NCBI GenBank assembly: GCA_036925085.1
Contig: JAUPFP010000014.1
Location: forward strand, 1,616,001-1,680,000
Source: Brachycybe producta
Lineage: Eukaryota > Arthropoda > Diplopoda > Playtdesmida > Andrognathidae
Direction: 5' to 3'
DNA: 64,000 nt
Below the pieces are notes generated by a model. It was given only the letters and a program-made list of their open reading frames with translations. It did no database searches and was not told the origin of the DNA. Positions 1 through 12,297 of the stretch are shown piece after piece. The stretch's first letter is position 1. Every line of letters starts with the position of its first letter. The position numbers and the translations under genes are program-made.

Positions 1-3000
1 ATTTCCATTCCCGCTCGTCTGGTTCACTTGCTATGAATTTTCGAAGTTACAGATCCATGAGAAAGCACAGACACTTCAATGACGCCTACTTTGAACTGGT
101 GTAACTTTTGAAGCGTGCATTGCACATTGGAAATGAAGACATCTCTGCATTCCAGACTTCTGGGAATGCATCAAATCCAACATTTCTATTCCCGCTCGTC
201 TGGTTCACTTGCAATGAATTTTCAAAGTTACATGTTCACGAGCAAGCATAGACACTTCAATGACGCCCACTTTGAACTGGTGTAACTTTTGAAGCGTGCA
301 TTGCACACTGGAAATGAAGACATCTCTGCATTCCAGACTTTTCTGGGAATGCATCAAATCCAACATTTCCATTCCCGCTCGTCTGGTTCACTTGCTATGA
401 ATTTTCAAAGTTACAGGTTCATGAGCAAGCACAGACACTTCAATGAGCCCACTTTGAACTGGTGTAACTTTTGAAGCGTGCATTGCACACTGGAAAGGAA
501 GACATCTCTGCATTCCTGACTTTTCTGGGAATGCATCAAATCCAACATTTTCATTCCCGCTCGTCTGGTTCACTTGCTATGAATTTTCGAAGTTACAGAT
601 CCATGAGAAAGCACAGATACTTCAATGACGCCCACTTTGAACTGGTGCAACGTTTGAAGCGTGCATTGTACACTGGAATTGAAGACATCTCTGCATTCCA
701 GACTTTTCTGGAAATGCATCAAATCCAACATTTCCATTCCCGCTCGTCTGGTTCACTTGCTATGAATTTTCGAAGTTACAGATCCATGAGAAAGCACAGA
801 CACTTCAATGACGCCTACTTTGAACTGGTGTAACTTTTGAAGCGTGCATTGCACATTGGAAATGAAGACATCTCTGCATTCCAGACTTCTGGGAATGCAT
901 CAAATCCAACATTTCCATTCCCGCTCGTCTGGTTCACTTGCAATGAATTTTCAAAGTTACATGTTCACGAGCAAGCATAGACACTTCAATGACGCCCACT
1001 TTGAACTGGTGTAACTTTTGAAGCGTGCATTGCACATTGGAAATGAAGACATCTCTGCATTCCAGACTTTTCTGGGAATGCATCAAATCCAACATTTCCA
1101 TTCCCGCTCGTCTGGTTCACTTGCAATGAATTTTCAAAGTTACATGTTCATGAGCAAGCACAGACACTTCAATGACGCCCACTTTGAACTGGTGTAACTT
1201 TTGAAGCGTGCATTGCACATTGGAAATGAAGACATCTCTGCATTCCAGACTTTTCTGGGAATGCATCAAATCCAACATTTCTATTCCCGCTCGTCTGGTT
1301 CACTTGCTATGAATTTTCAAAGTTACATGTTCATGAGCAAGCACAGACACTTCAATGACGCCCACTTTGAACTGGTGTAACTTTTGAAGCGTGCATTGCA
1401 CACTGGAAAGGAAGACATCTCTGCATTCCAGACTTTTCTGGGAATGCATCAAATCTAACATTTTCATTCCCGCTCGTCTGGTTCACTTGCTATGAATTTT
1501 CGAAGTTACAGATCCATGAGAAAGCACAGACACTTCAATGACGCCCACTTTGAACTGGTGTAACTTTTGAAGCGTACATTGCACACTGGAAATGAAGACA
1601 TCTCTGCATTCCAGACTTTTCTGGAAATGCATCAAATCCAACATTTCCATTCCCGCTCGTCTGGTTCACTTGCTATGAATTTTCGAAGTTACAGATCCAT
1701 GAGAAAGCACAGACACTTCAATGACGCCTACTTTGAACTGGTGTAACTTTTGAAGCGTGCATTGCACATTGGAAATGAAGACATCTCTGCATTCCAGACT
1801 TCTGGGAATGCATCAAATCCAACATTTCTATTCCCGCTCGTCTGGTTCACTTGCAATGAATTTTCAAAGTTACATGTTCACGAGCAAGCATAGACACTTC
1901 AATGACGCCCACTTTGAACTGGTGTAACTTTTGAAGCGTGCATTGCACATTGGAAATGAAGACATCTCTGCATTCCAGACTTTTCTGGGAATGCATCAAA
2001 TCCAACATTTCCATTCCCGCTCGTCTGGTTCACTTGCTATGAATTTTCAAAGTTACAGGTTCATGAGCAAGCACAGACACTTCAATGACGCCCACTTTGA
2101 ACTGGTGTAACGTTTGAAGCGTGCATTGTACACTGGAAATGAAGACATCTCTGCATTCCAGACTTTTCTGGAAATGCATCAAATCCAACATTTCCATTCC
2201 CGCTCGTCTGGTTCACTTGCTATGAATTTTCGAAGTTACAGATCCATGAGAAAGCACAGACACTTCAATGACGCCTACTTTGAACTGGTGTAACTTTTGA
2301 AGCGTGCATTGCACATTGGAAATGAAGACATCTCTGCATTCCAGACTTCTGGGAATGCATCAAATCCAACATTTCTATTCCCGCTCGTCTGGTTCACTTG
2401 CAATGAATTTTCAAAGTTACATGTTCACGAGCAAGCATAGACACTTCAATGACGCCCACTTTGAACTGGTGTAACTTTTGAAGCGTGCATTGCACACTGG
2501 AAATGAAGACATCTCTGCATTCCAGACTTTTCTGGGAATGCATCAAATCCAACATTTCCATTCCCGCTCGTCTGGTTCACTTGCTATGAATTTTCAAAGT
2601 TACAGGTTCATGAGCAAGCACAGACACTTCAATGACGCCCACTTTGAACTGGTGTAACTTTTGAAGCGTGCATTGCACACTGGAAAGGAAGACATCTCTG
2701 CATTCCTGACTTTTCTGGGAATGCATCAAATCCAACATTTTCATTCCCGCTCGTCTGGTTCACTTGCTATGAATTTTCGAAGTTACAGATCCATGAGAAA
2801 GCACAGATACTTCAATGACGCCCACTTTGAACTGGTGTAACTTTTGAAGCGTGCATTGCACACTGGAAATGAAGACATCTCTGCATTCCAGACTTTTCTG
2901 GGAATGAATCAAATACAAAATTTTCATTCCCGCTCGTCTGGTTCACTTGCAATGAATTTTCAAAGTTACATGTTCACGAGCAAGCATAGACACTTCAATG

Positions 3001-5318
3001 ACGCCCACTTTGAACTGGTGTAACTTTTGAAGCGTGCATTGCACACTGGAAATGAAGACATCTCTGCATTCCAGACTTTTCTGGGAATGCATCAAATCCA
3101 ACATTTCCATTCCCGCTCGTCTGGTTCACTTGCTATGAATTTTCAAAGTTACAGGTTCATGAGCAAGCACAGACACTTCAATGACGCCCACTTTGAACTG
3201 GTGTAACTTTTGAAGCGTGCATTGCACACTGGAAATGAAGACATCTCTGCATTCCAGACTTTTCTGGGAATGCATCAAATCCAACATTTCTATTCCCGCT
3301 CGTCTGGTTCACTTGCAATGAATTTTCAAAGTTACATGTTCACGAGCAAGCATAGACACTTCAATGACGCCCACTTTGAACTAGTGTAACTTTTGAAGCG
3401 TGCATTGCACACTGGAAATGAAGACATCTCTGCATTCCAGACTTTTCTGGGAATGCATCAAATCCAACATTTCCATTCCCGCTCGTCTGGTTCACTTGCT
3501 ATGAATTTTCGAAGTTACAGATCCATGAGAAAGCACAGACACTTCAATGACGCCTACTTTGAACTGGTGTAACTTTTGAAGCGTGCATTGCACATTGGAA
3601 ATGAAGACATCTCTGCATTCCAGACTTCTGGGAATGCATCAAATCCAACATTTCTATTCCCGCTCGTCTGGTTCACTTGCAATGAATTTTCAAAGTTACA
3701 TGTTCACGAGCAAGCATAGACACTTCAATGACGCCCACTTTGAACTGGTGTAACTTTTGAAGCGTGCATTGCACACTGGAAATGAAGACATCTCTGCATT
3801 CCAGACTTTTCTGGGAATGCATCAAATCCAACATTTCCATTCCCGCTCGTCTGGTTCACTTGCTATGAATTTTCAAAGTTACAGGTTCATGAGCAAGCAC
3901 AGACACTTCAATGACGCCCACTTTGAACTGGTGTAACGTTTGAAGCGTGCATTGTACACTGGAAATGAAGACATCTCTGCATTCCAGACTTTTCTGGAAA
4001 TGCATCAAATCCAACATTTCCATTCCCGCTCGTCTGGTTCACTTGCTATGAATTTTCGAAGTTACAGATCCATGAGAAAGCACAGACACTTCAATGACGC
4101 CTACTTTGAACTGGTGTAACTTTTGAAGCGTGCATTGCACATTGGAAATGAAGACATCTCTGCATTCCAGACTTCTGGGAATGCATCAAATCCAACATTT
4201 CTATTCCCGCTCGTCTGGTTCACTTGCAATGAATTTTCAAAGTTACATGTTCACGAGCAAGCATAGACACTTCAATGACGCCCACTTTGAACTGGTGTAA
4301 CTTTTGAAGCGTGCATTGCACACTGGAAATGAAGACATCTCTGCATTCCAGACTTTTCTGGGAATGCATCAAATCCAACATTTCCATTCCCGCTCGTCTG
4401 GTTCACTTGCTATGAATTTTCAAAGTTACAGGTTCATGAGCAAGCACAGACACTTCAATGAGCCCACTTTGAACTGGTGTAACTTTTGAAGCGTGCATTG
4501 CACACTGGAAAGGAAGACATCTCTGCATTCCTGACTTTTCTGGGAATGCATCAAATCCAACATTTTCATTCCCGCTCGTCTGGTTCACTTGCTATGAATT
4601 TTCGAAGTTACAGATCCATGAGAAAGCACAGATACTTCAATGACGCCCACTTTGAACTGGTGTAACTTTTGAAGCGTGCATTGCACACTGGAAATGAAGA
4701 CATCTCTGCATTCCAGACTTTTCTGGGAATGAATCAAATACAAAATTTTCATTCCCGCTCGTCTGGTTCACTTGCAATGAATTTTCAAAGTTACATGTTC
4801 ACGAGCAAGCATAGACACTTCAATGACGCCCACTTTGAACTGGTGTAACTTTTGAAGCGTGCATTGCACACTGGAAATGAAGACATCTCTGCATTCCTGA
4901 CTTTTCTGGGAATGCATCAAATCCAACATTTTCATTCCCGCTCGTCTGGTAAACTTGCTATGAATTTTCGAAGTTACAGATCCATGAGAAAGCACAGATA
5001 CTTCAATGACGCCCACTTTGAACTGGTGTAACTTTTGAAGCGTGCATTGCACACTGGAAATGAAGACATCTCTGCATTCCAGACTTTTCTGGGAATGCAT
5101 CAAATCCAACATTTCCATTCCCGCTCGTCTGGTTCACTTGCTATGAATTTTCAAAGTTACAGGTTCATGAGCAAGCACAGACACTTCAATGACGCCCACT
5201 TTGAACTGGTGTAACTTTTGAAGCGTGCATTGCACACTGGAAATGAAGACATCTCTGCATTCCAGACTTTTCTGGGAATGAATCAAATACAAAATTTTCA
5301 TTCCCGCTCGTCTGGTTC
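1..5318. repeat. 183-bp satellite array, about 29 copies
   Basis: This is a tandem array of a unit that is canonically 183 bp. It runs from the window edge to 5318, where it breaks off abruptly into AT-rich DNA. The landmark GAAGCGTGCATTG starts at 110, 291, 473 and so on. Shorter spacings (181, 182) come from small deletions: ACTTCTGG for ACTTTTCTGG, and GAGCCC for GACGCCC. At least three unit subtypes are interspersed, marked by GATCCATGAGAAAGC, GTTCACGAGCAAGC and GTTCATGAGCAAGC. Blocks recur at distance: 289-474 and 4304-4489 translate identically. That mosaic points to unequal exchange or higher-order structure. Although 183 is 61 codons, nearly every unit has an in-frame stop (GGTGTAAC), so I do not read it as coding. 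The array continues to the left of the window. Confidence 0.97.
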
Positions 5319-6984
5319 GGTTTTAATATATCGTTAAAAATGGATTTTTTTTAAAAAAAATATCGGACTGATTTTGATTTTTTCAAAATATCGCCAACAA
5401 TAGTAAAACTCCTTGAACGTTTGATTATTTTTTGTCTTTCGATTGTAAAAAATTAAGAGAAACTTTGACGGTGTTTTTTTTTTGTTATCTTTTAAAATAA
5501 ACTTTTTATAGACAAAAATGAAGAAAAAAAAGTATCATTTGCTTTAAATTTGGGCCAAACTCACATAAAAAGCTTATTTTGAAAGATAATTAAACATGAA
5601 GCTTACCTATTAAGTTTGAAAACTTGTTAACATTTATTTTGAAAGCTAGGATAATAATCCCGTAATATCGTTAATATTTTCATTTACTTATTCTAGTTTC
5701 TAACACTAACTTTAAATTTTCGTTTTTAAAAATTGCATTCTGAAGAAGAAGAAGAAAAAATGAAAGTAAATAACTTTGTGACTCTAAACCTTAAGAATGC
5801 TAATTACACAATGGTTTTTTTTCTTCAGTGAAGTGCTTTTTATGAGTAGAATTTCTTTATTAAAATTATCCTTAAAGTATGCAATCACGCATAACATGTG
5901 TTAAATGATGCTTTAAGCGGGGAAATTTGCGCAATTCGCAACACTTGTCTTTTTTTAAGTCATTAAAATATATTCTCCGGTCCAAATTCAAGTAAGGCAC
6001 TTTAACACTTCCCAGCTTGAATCCTCTGAGCAGGGTTCAAACATAGTAAAAACTTCTAAAACATCATTTTTCTATGTCATATGAAACCACATATTAAAGA
6101 AAGTTTCAAAGTTTTGTAAAGTTTTCAAGTACAAAGCTTTTTTTTTTGTAATTGAATTTCATCCTATAGCTTTGTGTAGAGGGCGCTGGTCTCAATAGAA
6201 TTATCATAAGGTTATTGTTTTTTTTTTTGGAAAGGGGGGGGGGGTTGAATAAATAGTTTTAGGCCCTATCTATAAAAAAAAGGAAACAAAGAAAGAGACT
6301 ATATTCATTTCAAACGATTCCACTCTAAACGACAACGAGGATTGGATGTGGAGGCTAACTTAGGTTAACCCCAGTAAAGTGTAAACTCTTGATTAATTCT
6401 GTCTTTCAGGAGAGTTAAAATGAAGAGAAACTTGAATTGTTTTCAATTTGTCATTTTAAAAGTTTAATTTGAAAGATAATCAAATATGAAAATACTTTTA
6501 TAGGTGTTTCAGCTACCCTTCTAGTTTCTAAGACACTTTCAAGTTCTTATAATTTTGCTTCAGAAAGACAGTGTAACTGGAGTTCAAGGAGCATTTACAC
6601 TTTTAAAGCTGCTTTTATTCTGTTTTTCAGGTGCGCAAAATGAAGAGAAACTTGAATATATTTTTAGAAACTAGAAGGGTAATTCAATCACTTAGGAGTA
6701 TTTTCATGTTGATATATTTTAAAATAAGCAATTTATGTTCAGTTTGAAAATGCTTCAACTTTAAGTAGACGATATTGTTTAATTTTTGGTCAATAAAATG
6801 TTTATTTGGAAAGATATCAACGTGAAAATACCATTAAGTGATTCAATTACTCTTCTAGTTTTTAAACAAAATCTTATAGTTTCTTGTCATTTTTGTTCTT
6901 TGAAATAATTAAAGAGTTCGAAAATCATCTTGTTCATAAACCAACACCAACCAGCAAACGCCAATCACATTACTCAAGGCCTCA
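5319..6984. other. AT-rich intergenic DNA with copies of foldback family FB2
   Basis: No gene is seen. The block holds several arms of the FB2 family, whose hallmark is AGAAACTAGAAGGGTA or its reverse complement. Degenerate arms lie near 5500-5720 and 6450-6560. An opposed pair at about 6620-6880 looks like one complete element. A poly-G tract lies near 6235-6243. Confidence 0.7.
6620..6880. mobile_element. FB2 foldback MITE, complete copy
   Basis: The left arm reads AGAAACTAGAAGGGTAA, a CAATCACTT box, and TTTCATGTTGATAT followed by TTTAAAATAAGC. The right arm is its reverse complement: AAAGATATCAACGTGAAAAT, AAGTGATTCAATTAC and TCTTCTAGTTTTTAAA. The whole is a long imperfect palindrome without an ORF. 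It is the most abundant element in the window, with arms near 14160-14410, 21160-21430, 40860-41260, 45240-45480, 49500-49760, 51180-51430, 53330-53590, 60900-61310 and 62730-62940. Confidence 0.75.
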
Positions 6985-7185
6985 TCACAGAAAAAAGTCA
7001 TAAAATTGTGACAATTCTACTTTATGATGTCACTTGCTTGCCCCCCCCCCCTATTAACTTATGACTGTTTCATAATGTTGCGCATCTGTCAGTAGCATTT
7101 CATATATGACAATATTTGTCATAAAAATATGTTGTAATTTACTTTTGTGACTTTTATAAGGTTATGAGCTCTAGATATGACAAAT
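6985..7185. mobile_element. Copy of the GTCATAA-rich inverted-repeat family (degenerate)
   Basis: The segment is full of GTCATAA/TTATGAC motifs in both orientations and includes TTTTGTGACTTTTATAAGGTTATGAGCT. It resembles 40598-40814, which has better-preserved ends. No ORF is present. Confidence 0.45.
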
Positions 7186-7194
7186 CGGTATCAA

Positions 7195-7765
7195 GACATT
7201 TCACCTAATGTTATTCACCTAAAAAGGCAATTCACCTAAACAATTACACCTAAACCAAATAATATAAAGGTGCATTCACACTAGACTGGTTTACAAGCTG
7301 CTCGTTGCTGCTGGCTATTAGCAGCAACAGCAAGTAGCGGCTGCTTTGGGTTCACACTTCTCCAGTCACTGCTGGTATTAGCAGCGCAAGTCATCCAATC
7401 ACCGTCGTGCAAAAACACAAAATCTAACAACCAACCAACCCAAGCAGTGGAGTTTCTACTGCCCACTAATGCCACTGCTAGCGACAAAGGGTTCACACTA
7501 GCTGGTAGCAGCCAGGAAGGGAGTCACATGTCCAGCTGGTAGCTGCTAAAGTTGGACACGTTCAACTTCACCAGCAGCTGTTAAAATCACTAGCCTGCTG
7601 GAGCAAAGCAAGCAGCAAACCAACCAGCAGCTGCTGGTAGCAGTTCACACTATGCTGCTAGCAGGCTACAACCAGCAAGCAGCAACCAGTAGCTGGTAAA
7701 CCAGCCTAGTGTGAATGCACCATAGATGTTTTTTCACCTAAATGACAATACACCTAAACCGACAA
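7195..7765. repeat. TTCACCTAA minisatellite split by an insertion
   Basis: Short repeats of TTCACCTAA and ACACCTAAA occur at 7200-7256 and resume at 7733-7762. Between them sits the foldback element 7269-7721, so one small array was apparently interrupted by a later insertion. Confidence 0.6.
7269..7721. mobile_element. Foldback element rich in CAGCAG/CTGCTG
   Basis: The ends are inverted: GGTGCATTCACACTAG at 7269 and CTAGTGTGAATGCACC at the right end. The palindrome continues inward through GCTGCTGGTTG-type blocks, making it GC-richer than its surroundings. A truncated relative, right arm only, lies at about 10130-10300. No transposase ORF is present, and the 71-codon ORF inside is a by-product of the CAG repeats. 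Confidence 0.8.
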
Positions 7766-8427
7766 ATCTTATTCCATTTCTGTGATATGAGGCTTTCTAG
7801 CCTCTATATCCAACCCTCGATATCGTTTTAAGATTGGAAAACTTCACCATAAAAAGCCCTTTGTTTTTTTCTTTCTGGGGTCTGTTTTTCTTTTGTCTTG
7901 AAGAAGTATGAGGAATGTTGTGACAAATTAGGCGTGAAAGGAAGTATGATATACGAATTCAAGTAACGGTGGTTGACATTTATGAGTCATTTCTTTATGA
8001 GATATGGTCAAATGGAATGGGTGGTCTGGTCTGGTCTTTCTCTATGAGAGACAGAGAGAGAGCTAGAATGTTGCTGACCACTGGTCATTTTCATGATGAT
8101 TGCGGATTTTTTTTGTAGGTTTTTTTTCTTCTTCTTCACAACTGACTTTCAACATATATTTTTTTTATTTGAGCTTTTTTTTTAATTTGGAATATTGAAA
8201 ATATGACTTTTTCTTCTTCTTCATCTTAAAGATTGGATGAGATTTTGTTTGTTTGTTTGTTTGTTTGCTAGAAAGTAAAAAATATTTACTATTATTTTTT
8301 TTATTCATTTTGAAATCTTTGATTTATGCAAATTTTTGATGTTTGTTGAGAGCATAATCAACAATGATACGGCTCGTACATTATTTTGATTAACTAAAAG
8401 GAAATGAATTTCCTGTTTCTTTAAATT
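7766..8427. other. AT-rich intergenic DNA
   Basis: No gene or RNA gene is seen. It contains TTCTTCTTC runs, a short GTTT repeat near 8248-8266 and a GAGAGA run near 8050. Confidence 0.6.
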
Positions 8428-8429
8428 AC

Positions 8430-9180
8430 GGATGGGACATTCGAATCCTCGGCAATCCTGCGAATCTTGAAAAATATTCGAGATTCGAAAACTCGAATCT
8501 TAGCGCTTTTTTCGTCTTTCGAATCTTTCGAATCCTAACCTTAAAAAACTGTTAAAAACGTTGATAAAATTTAGGGATGGGACATTCGAATCCTGAAATC
8601 CTGCAAATCTTGAAAAATATTCGAGATTCGAAAACTCGAATCTTAACGCTTTTTTCATCTTTCGAATCTTTCGAATCCTAACCTAAAAAAACTGTTAAAA
8701 AAACATTGAGAAAATTTAGGGATGGGACATTCGAATCCTGAAATCCTGCGAATCTTGAAAAATAATCGAGATTCGAAAACTCGAATCTTTGCACTTTTTT
8801 CGTCTTTTCGAATCTTTCGAATCCTAACCTAAAAAACTGTTAAAAAAACATTGAGAAAGTTTAGGGATGGGACATTCGAATATTTAGAATATTAGAATAT
8901 TTTTCAAGATTCGCAGGATTTCAGGATTCGAATCCTGAAATCCTGCGAATCTTGAAAAATATTCTAGATTCGAAAACTCGAATCTTAGCGCTTTTTTCGT
9001 CTTTCGAATCCTAACCTTAAAAAACTGTAAAAATGTTGATAAAATTTAGGGATGGGACATTCGAATCCTGAAATCCTGCGAATCTTGAAAAATAATCGAG
9101 ATTCGAAAACTCGAATCTTTGTGCTTTTTCGTCTTTCGAGTCCTAAAATTAAAAAACTGCTAAAACTTTGGTAAAATTAG
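8430..9180. repeat. TTCGAATC tandem repeat, about five units of 145-180 bp
   Basis: Each unit begins GGGATGGGACATTCGAATCC, then CTTGAAAAATATTCGAGATTCG, a TTTTTTCGTC box, CTAACCT and AAAAACTGTTAAAA. Units start near 8430, 8575, 8722, 8866 and 9047. The fourth carries an extra inverted block around 8878-8940. The unit equals one arm of the foldback family seen at 13605-14156 and 51640-52053, so this looks like an expanded arm. Confidence 0.85.
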
Positions 9181-9369
9181 CTTTAACTCCATTGACGTCC
9201 AAATAGAAGCGTTCACAAACAAAAAAAACCGGCGATTGTTGTAATTTCGCTGGTATCCGGATCACCAATGGATCACCTTGTGGCGACCCTGAGTGCTGCC
9301 ACACTGTGTTTTTTATTATTATTAATAATTTAATATTTAATATTATTTCATTGTAATATAGGATTTCTA
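9181..9369. mobile_element. Interior of the TTCGAATC foldback family
   Basis: It matches, in opposite orientation, the centres of the copies at 13605 and 51640: CTCCATTGACGTCCAAATAG, a GGCGATTGTTGTAAT block, GGATCACC, and a TTATTATTATTAATAATTT tract. The 83-codon minus-strand ORF over it is not supported. Confidence 0.65.
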
Positions 9370-9473
9370 GGCAATCTGCAAAACAACCAACCCTGTTCAC
9401 CCTAGTTCACTAGCAGTTTGGTAGTTTTGCAGATTGACTGATTCCGCAGATTGACAAGTAACATATACTGTTT
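9370..9473. mobile_element. Short foldback, CAATCTGCAAAACAACCAACC family
   Basis: The left arm is GGCAATCTGCAAAACAACC. The right arm is GTTTTGCAGATTGACTGATTC, then CCGCAGATTGACAAGTAACA. It is a single-copy relative of 37837-38265, where the same arm carries an expanded minisatellite. Confidence 0.65.
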
Positions 9474-10029
9474 ATATGGAACTATTAATTTATTTTGAAG
9501 AACCTAAAGTTTGGATTTCTGATGATTTTAAGGTCCTTTTTACATTGGTTGACTTTTTGTTTTCTAAATTACTTGTGAAATCAGTTTTTTTTCTTCCGTT
9601 TTGTGTAAAAATATTCTTAAGAAAAGAGGAAATTTCAGTTCAAATTACATCATAAATTCAAACAGACAGAAAAAAAAGAACCAAATTGTCAAAGAAAAAT
9701 AAGAACCTGAAAGTGAAACTGAAAAGTAAAGGAATTCCTCCGTCAAAGTGAAGAAATGCGTCATTCTACATAATCACTAGTCAGCAGAGCCGTAACTAGG
9801 GTAAAGCAAGTGAGGTACCTGCTTCGGGGGCAAAGCTCAGGGCACAGAAATAGGGGCGCCAGTTTTATTCTTGCATAGGGCGCAAAGTTAACTAGTTATG
9901 GCTCCTCTAGTCATTGTGTAAAATCTGCACCAATAAATAGGGTTTAGGCAATGTGTAGAATGCGTAAAAGAATGAATTAGCTACATGTAATGTAAATGTT
10001 GTTAATACTAAGTTACGTTCATTTTCTAA

Positions 10030-10305
10030 TAGAGATGTCGACGGTTCGGAAATTGTAGATCCGGTTCGCCAATTACTGGAACTGATAGATCCGGTTCGCC
10101 AATTACTGGAACTGATAGATCCGGATTTTAACAGCGGCTGGTGAAGTTGGACATGTCCAACTTCACCAGCCGCTGTTAAAATCACTAGCCTGCTGGAGAA
10201 AGCAGCTGCTAGTAGCAGTTCAGACTATGCTGCTAGAGCGCTACAACCAGCCAGCAGCAACCAGCAGCTGGGAAACCAACCTAGTGTGACTGCGGCATTA
10301 AAGTT
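10030..10305. mobile_element. Composite of GGTTCGGAA-family and CAGCAG foldback fragments
   Basis: 10030-10130 holds two direct copies of a block containing ATCCGGTTCGCCAATTACTG. Related blocks lie at about 23550-23800, 53855-53955 and 55725-55805. It passes into a right-arm fragment of the 7269-7721 element (GCTGCTAG, AGCAGC, ending CCTAGTGTGACTGC). Confidence 0.6.
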
Positions 10306-11330
10306 AAAATTACAAAAGTTGCCTGTTTTCTTAAAAAAAATCTTATGACATTGGTGGTTCTACACATTGACTAGTGAATTAGTAAAATAACTTAATTTTT
10401 CTACCCATAATGCATCAGTAGGAGTAAAAGGATAAGAACAAAAAAATTGATAATTTTACATGTACTGCCAGCTGGTGGCCATAACTTTGGGGGGGGGGGG
10501 GGGAGGTGAACCTGACTTTAAAGGTTGGTTGATCTATAAGTGTAAAACCTATGGGACACAAATCCATGAAAGAGAGAATGTGCTGTATTCAGAGCGCGCA
10601 TAGAGCTTTTTTTTGGGGGGGGGGGGGATGGGGGAGGAGGTGGGGCTTATAAGTTAAAATCGATTTGTGGGTTGTGTGTGGAGTGTGGGTGTGAGTTATT
10701 ACAGCCATTCTTTTAGTATTTTTTTCTTCTTTTGGGTAGTCCAAACATTAGAGATGAGGTGGGAATTGGGGAAGGTTGTGCGAGAGTAGGGAATTCAGGA
10801 GGAGGAAAATGGTTCTAGAAGGATGGTGAGAGGGTTCGGTCTACATCATTGTTTGTTCTCATTAGATCTCTTTGAAAAGTGCACTTAGGATTTTTTTTTT
10901 GCAGAAGAAGACACTTAAATTTTTCAACAAATACAGAAACAGAAGAAGAAAAAGAAAAAACCTGTTGTATTTTTCAGTTTGGAGAAAACTGTTTTAAGTT
11001 CTTTAAACCAAATTCTTGTTTCTCTTCTTCTTCTGTTTCTTAATAATGATGAGCTTCTTTAATGTAATTTCTGAAGATCTTCTCTCTTCATTAGCAAGCA
11101 CTTAAATATTGATTAAAAGTTAATTAAATTTATAAAACGATTTAAACGTGAAGACATACATAGATTTTGTTGTTTGGTTTTGTTGTTTTATCTATTTTAA
11201 TTTAGTCTTCAAGACCTGGTTAATTAAAAGCATTATACTTATTTTTTTTATTGTGTTCATTGTTTTTTTTTTTTCAAAAAAGTTTCCTTTTTTAATTCAG
11301 GATTCTTTTTTTTAGACCTTTGCTACGCGT
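10306..11330. other. AT-rich intergenic DNA with poly-G tracts
   Basis: No gene is seen. Long G runs lie at about 10491-10502 and 10616-10627, the second directly after a T run. Short TTCTTC/AGAAGA runs lie near 10935 and 11025. Confidence 0.6.
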
Positions 11331-11637
11331 AATACCTTTGTACACACATGAGTTAAATGAATTCAAATTAAATGTGTTGAGGTGAATTATACGGAATCCA
11401 GTTAAGGACAGGAACACCAAATAAAAATTGACTTTTATTATTAATATATTTTAAATTGAAATACTAAATCAATATTTTAATGTCAATATTATATTTAAGT
11501 ATTAACTCAATATTTTCAGATTAATTAACTGAATAAATTAAATTCGACATATTGTTTGTTTGTCCTTCACGGGGCTCTGTAGAAAATGTTTATTATTTAA
11601 ATGTATTTAAATTATCAGGTGTGTGTACTAGGTATTA
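11331..11637. mobile_element. MITE with ends TAATACC..GGTATTA, copy 1
   Basis: The ends are near-inverted: AATACCTTTGTACACAC and GTGTGTACTAGGTATT. The interior is AT-rich with paired ATTTAAAT blocks and CTTCACGGGGCTCTGTAG. A second copy in opposite orientation lies at 15474-15773, nested in another element. Confidence 0.75.
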
Positions 11638-11726
11638 GAGGATATTATCAGTGTTCAAACTAGAGAAAAGAGTATGGATGTCTTGTCTGTCTGTATGGAT
11701 GGATGAATCTTAAGTCGTTTTGATTA

Positions 11727-12294
11727 CACAGTTGCGGCGGCAATAGGTTTATTTTTCGTATTTAAAGTTGTCCAATTTTGATGGTTCAAAGTGCAATGTG
11801 CACCTTAAATATATGCTTATCGAGTGATAGAATAAAAAATTGGTAAATGTGCTTCTATCTTTAAAAAAAATATTTCAAAATCGCGAATTTCTAACTCTTA
11901 TGTTAAACTCCATTGAGTACGTCCTCGTAAGAAAAAATATCCATTAAAATGTTGGTAAAAATACCTAAAAAATATTTTTTTAAAAAAACTACAATTAAAC
12001 CACAGTGAAACCAACACATTGGCGTGATTTGCTGTTTTTTAAAATTATTTTAACGTATTTTTACGAGCATTTTAATGGATGTTTTTCTCTTACGAGCGCG
12101 TACTCAATGGAGTTTAACATAAGAGTTAGAAATTCGCGATTTTGAAATAGTTTTTAAAAATAGAAGCACACTTACCAATTTTTTGTCATTCTATCACTCG
12201 ATCAGCATATATTTAAGGTGCACAGTGCACTTTGAACCATCAAAATTGGACAACTTTAAACATGAAAAATAAACATATTGCCGCCGCGACTGTG
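11727..12294. mobile_element. 568-bp palindromic element flanked by TA
   Basis: Arms of about 240 bp are inverted copies around a spacer of about 60 bp. The ends are CACAGTTGCGGCGGC and GCCGCCGCGACTGTG. Inner paired blocks include GTCCAATTTTGATGGTTCAAA and CTCCATTGAGTACG with their complements. TA dinucleotides flank both ends, compatible with a Tc1/mariner-type MITE (TA duplication is the family rule; assignment is inference). No transposase is present. Confidence 0.85.
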
Positions 12295-12297
12295 TAT

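Noticed and set aside
289-5118. ORFs of 61-120 codons inside the 183-bp satellite, both strands
   Set aside because: They follow the repeat and stop in almost every unit; frames shift with 1-2 bp deletions; no splice sites or domains.
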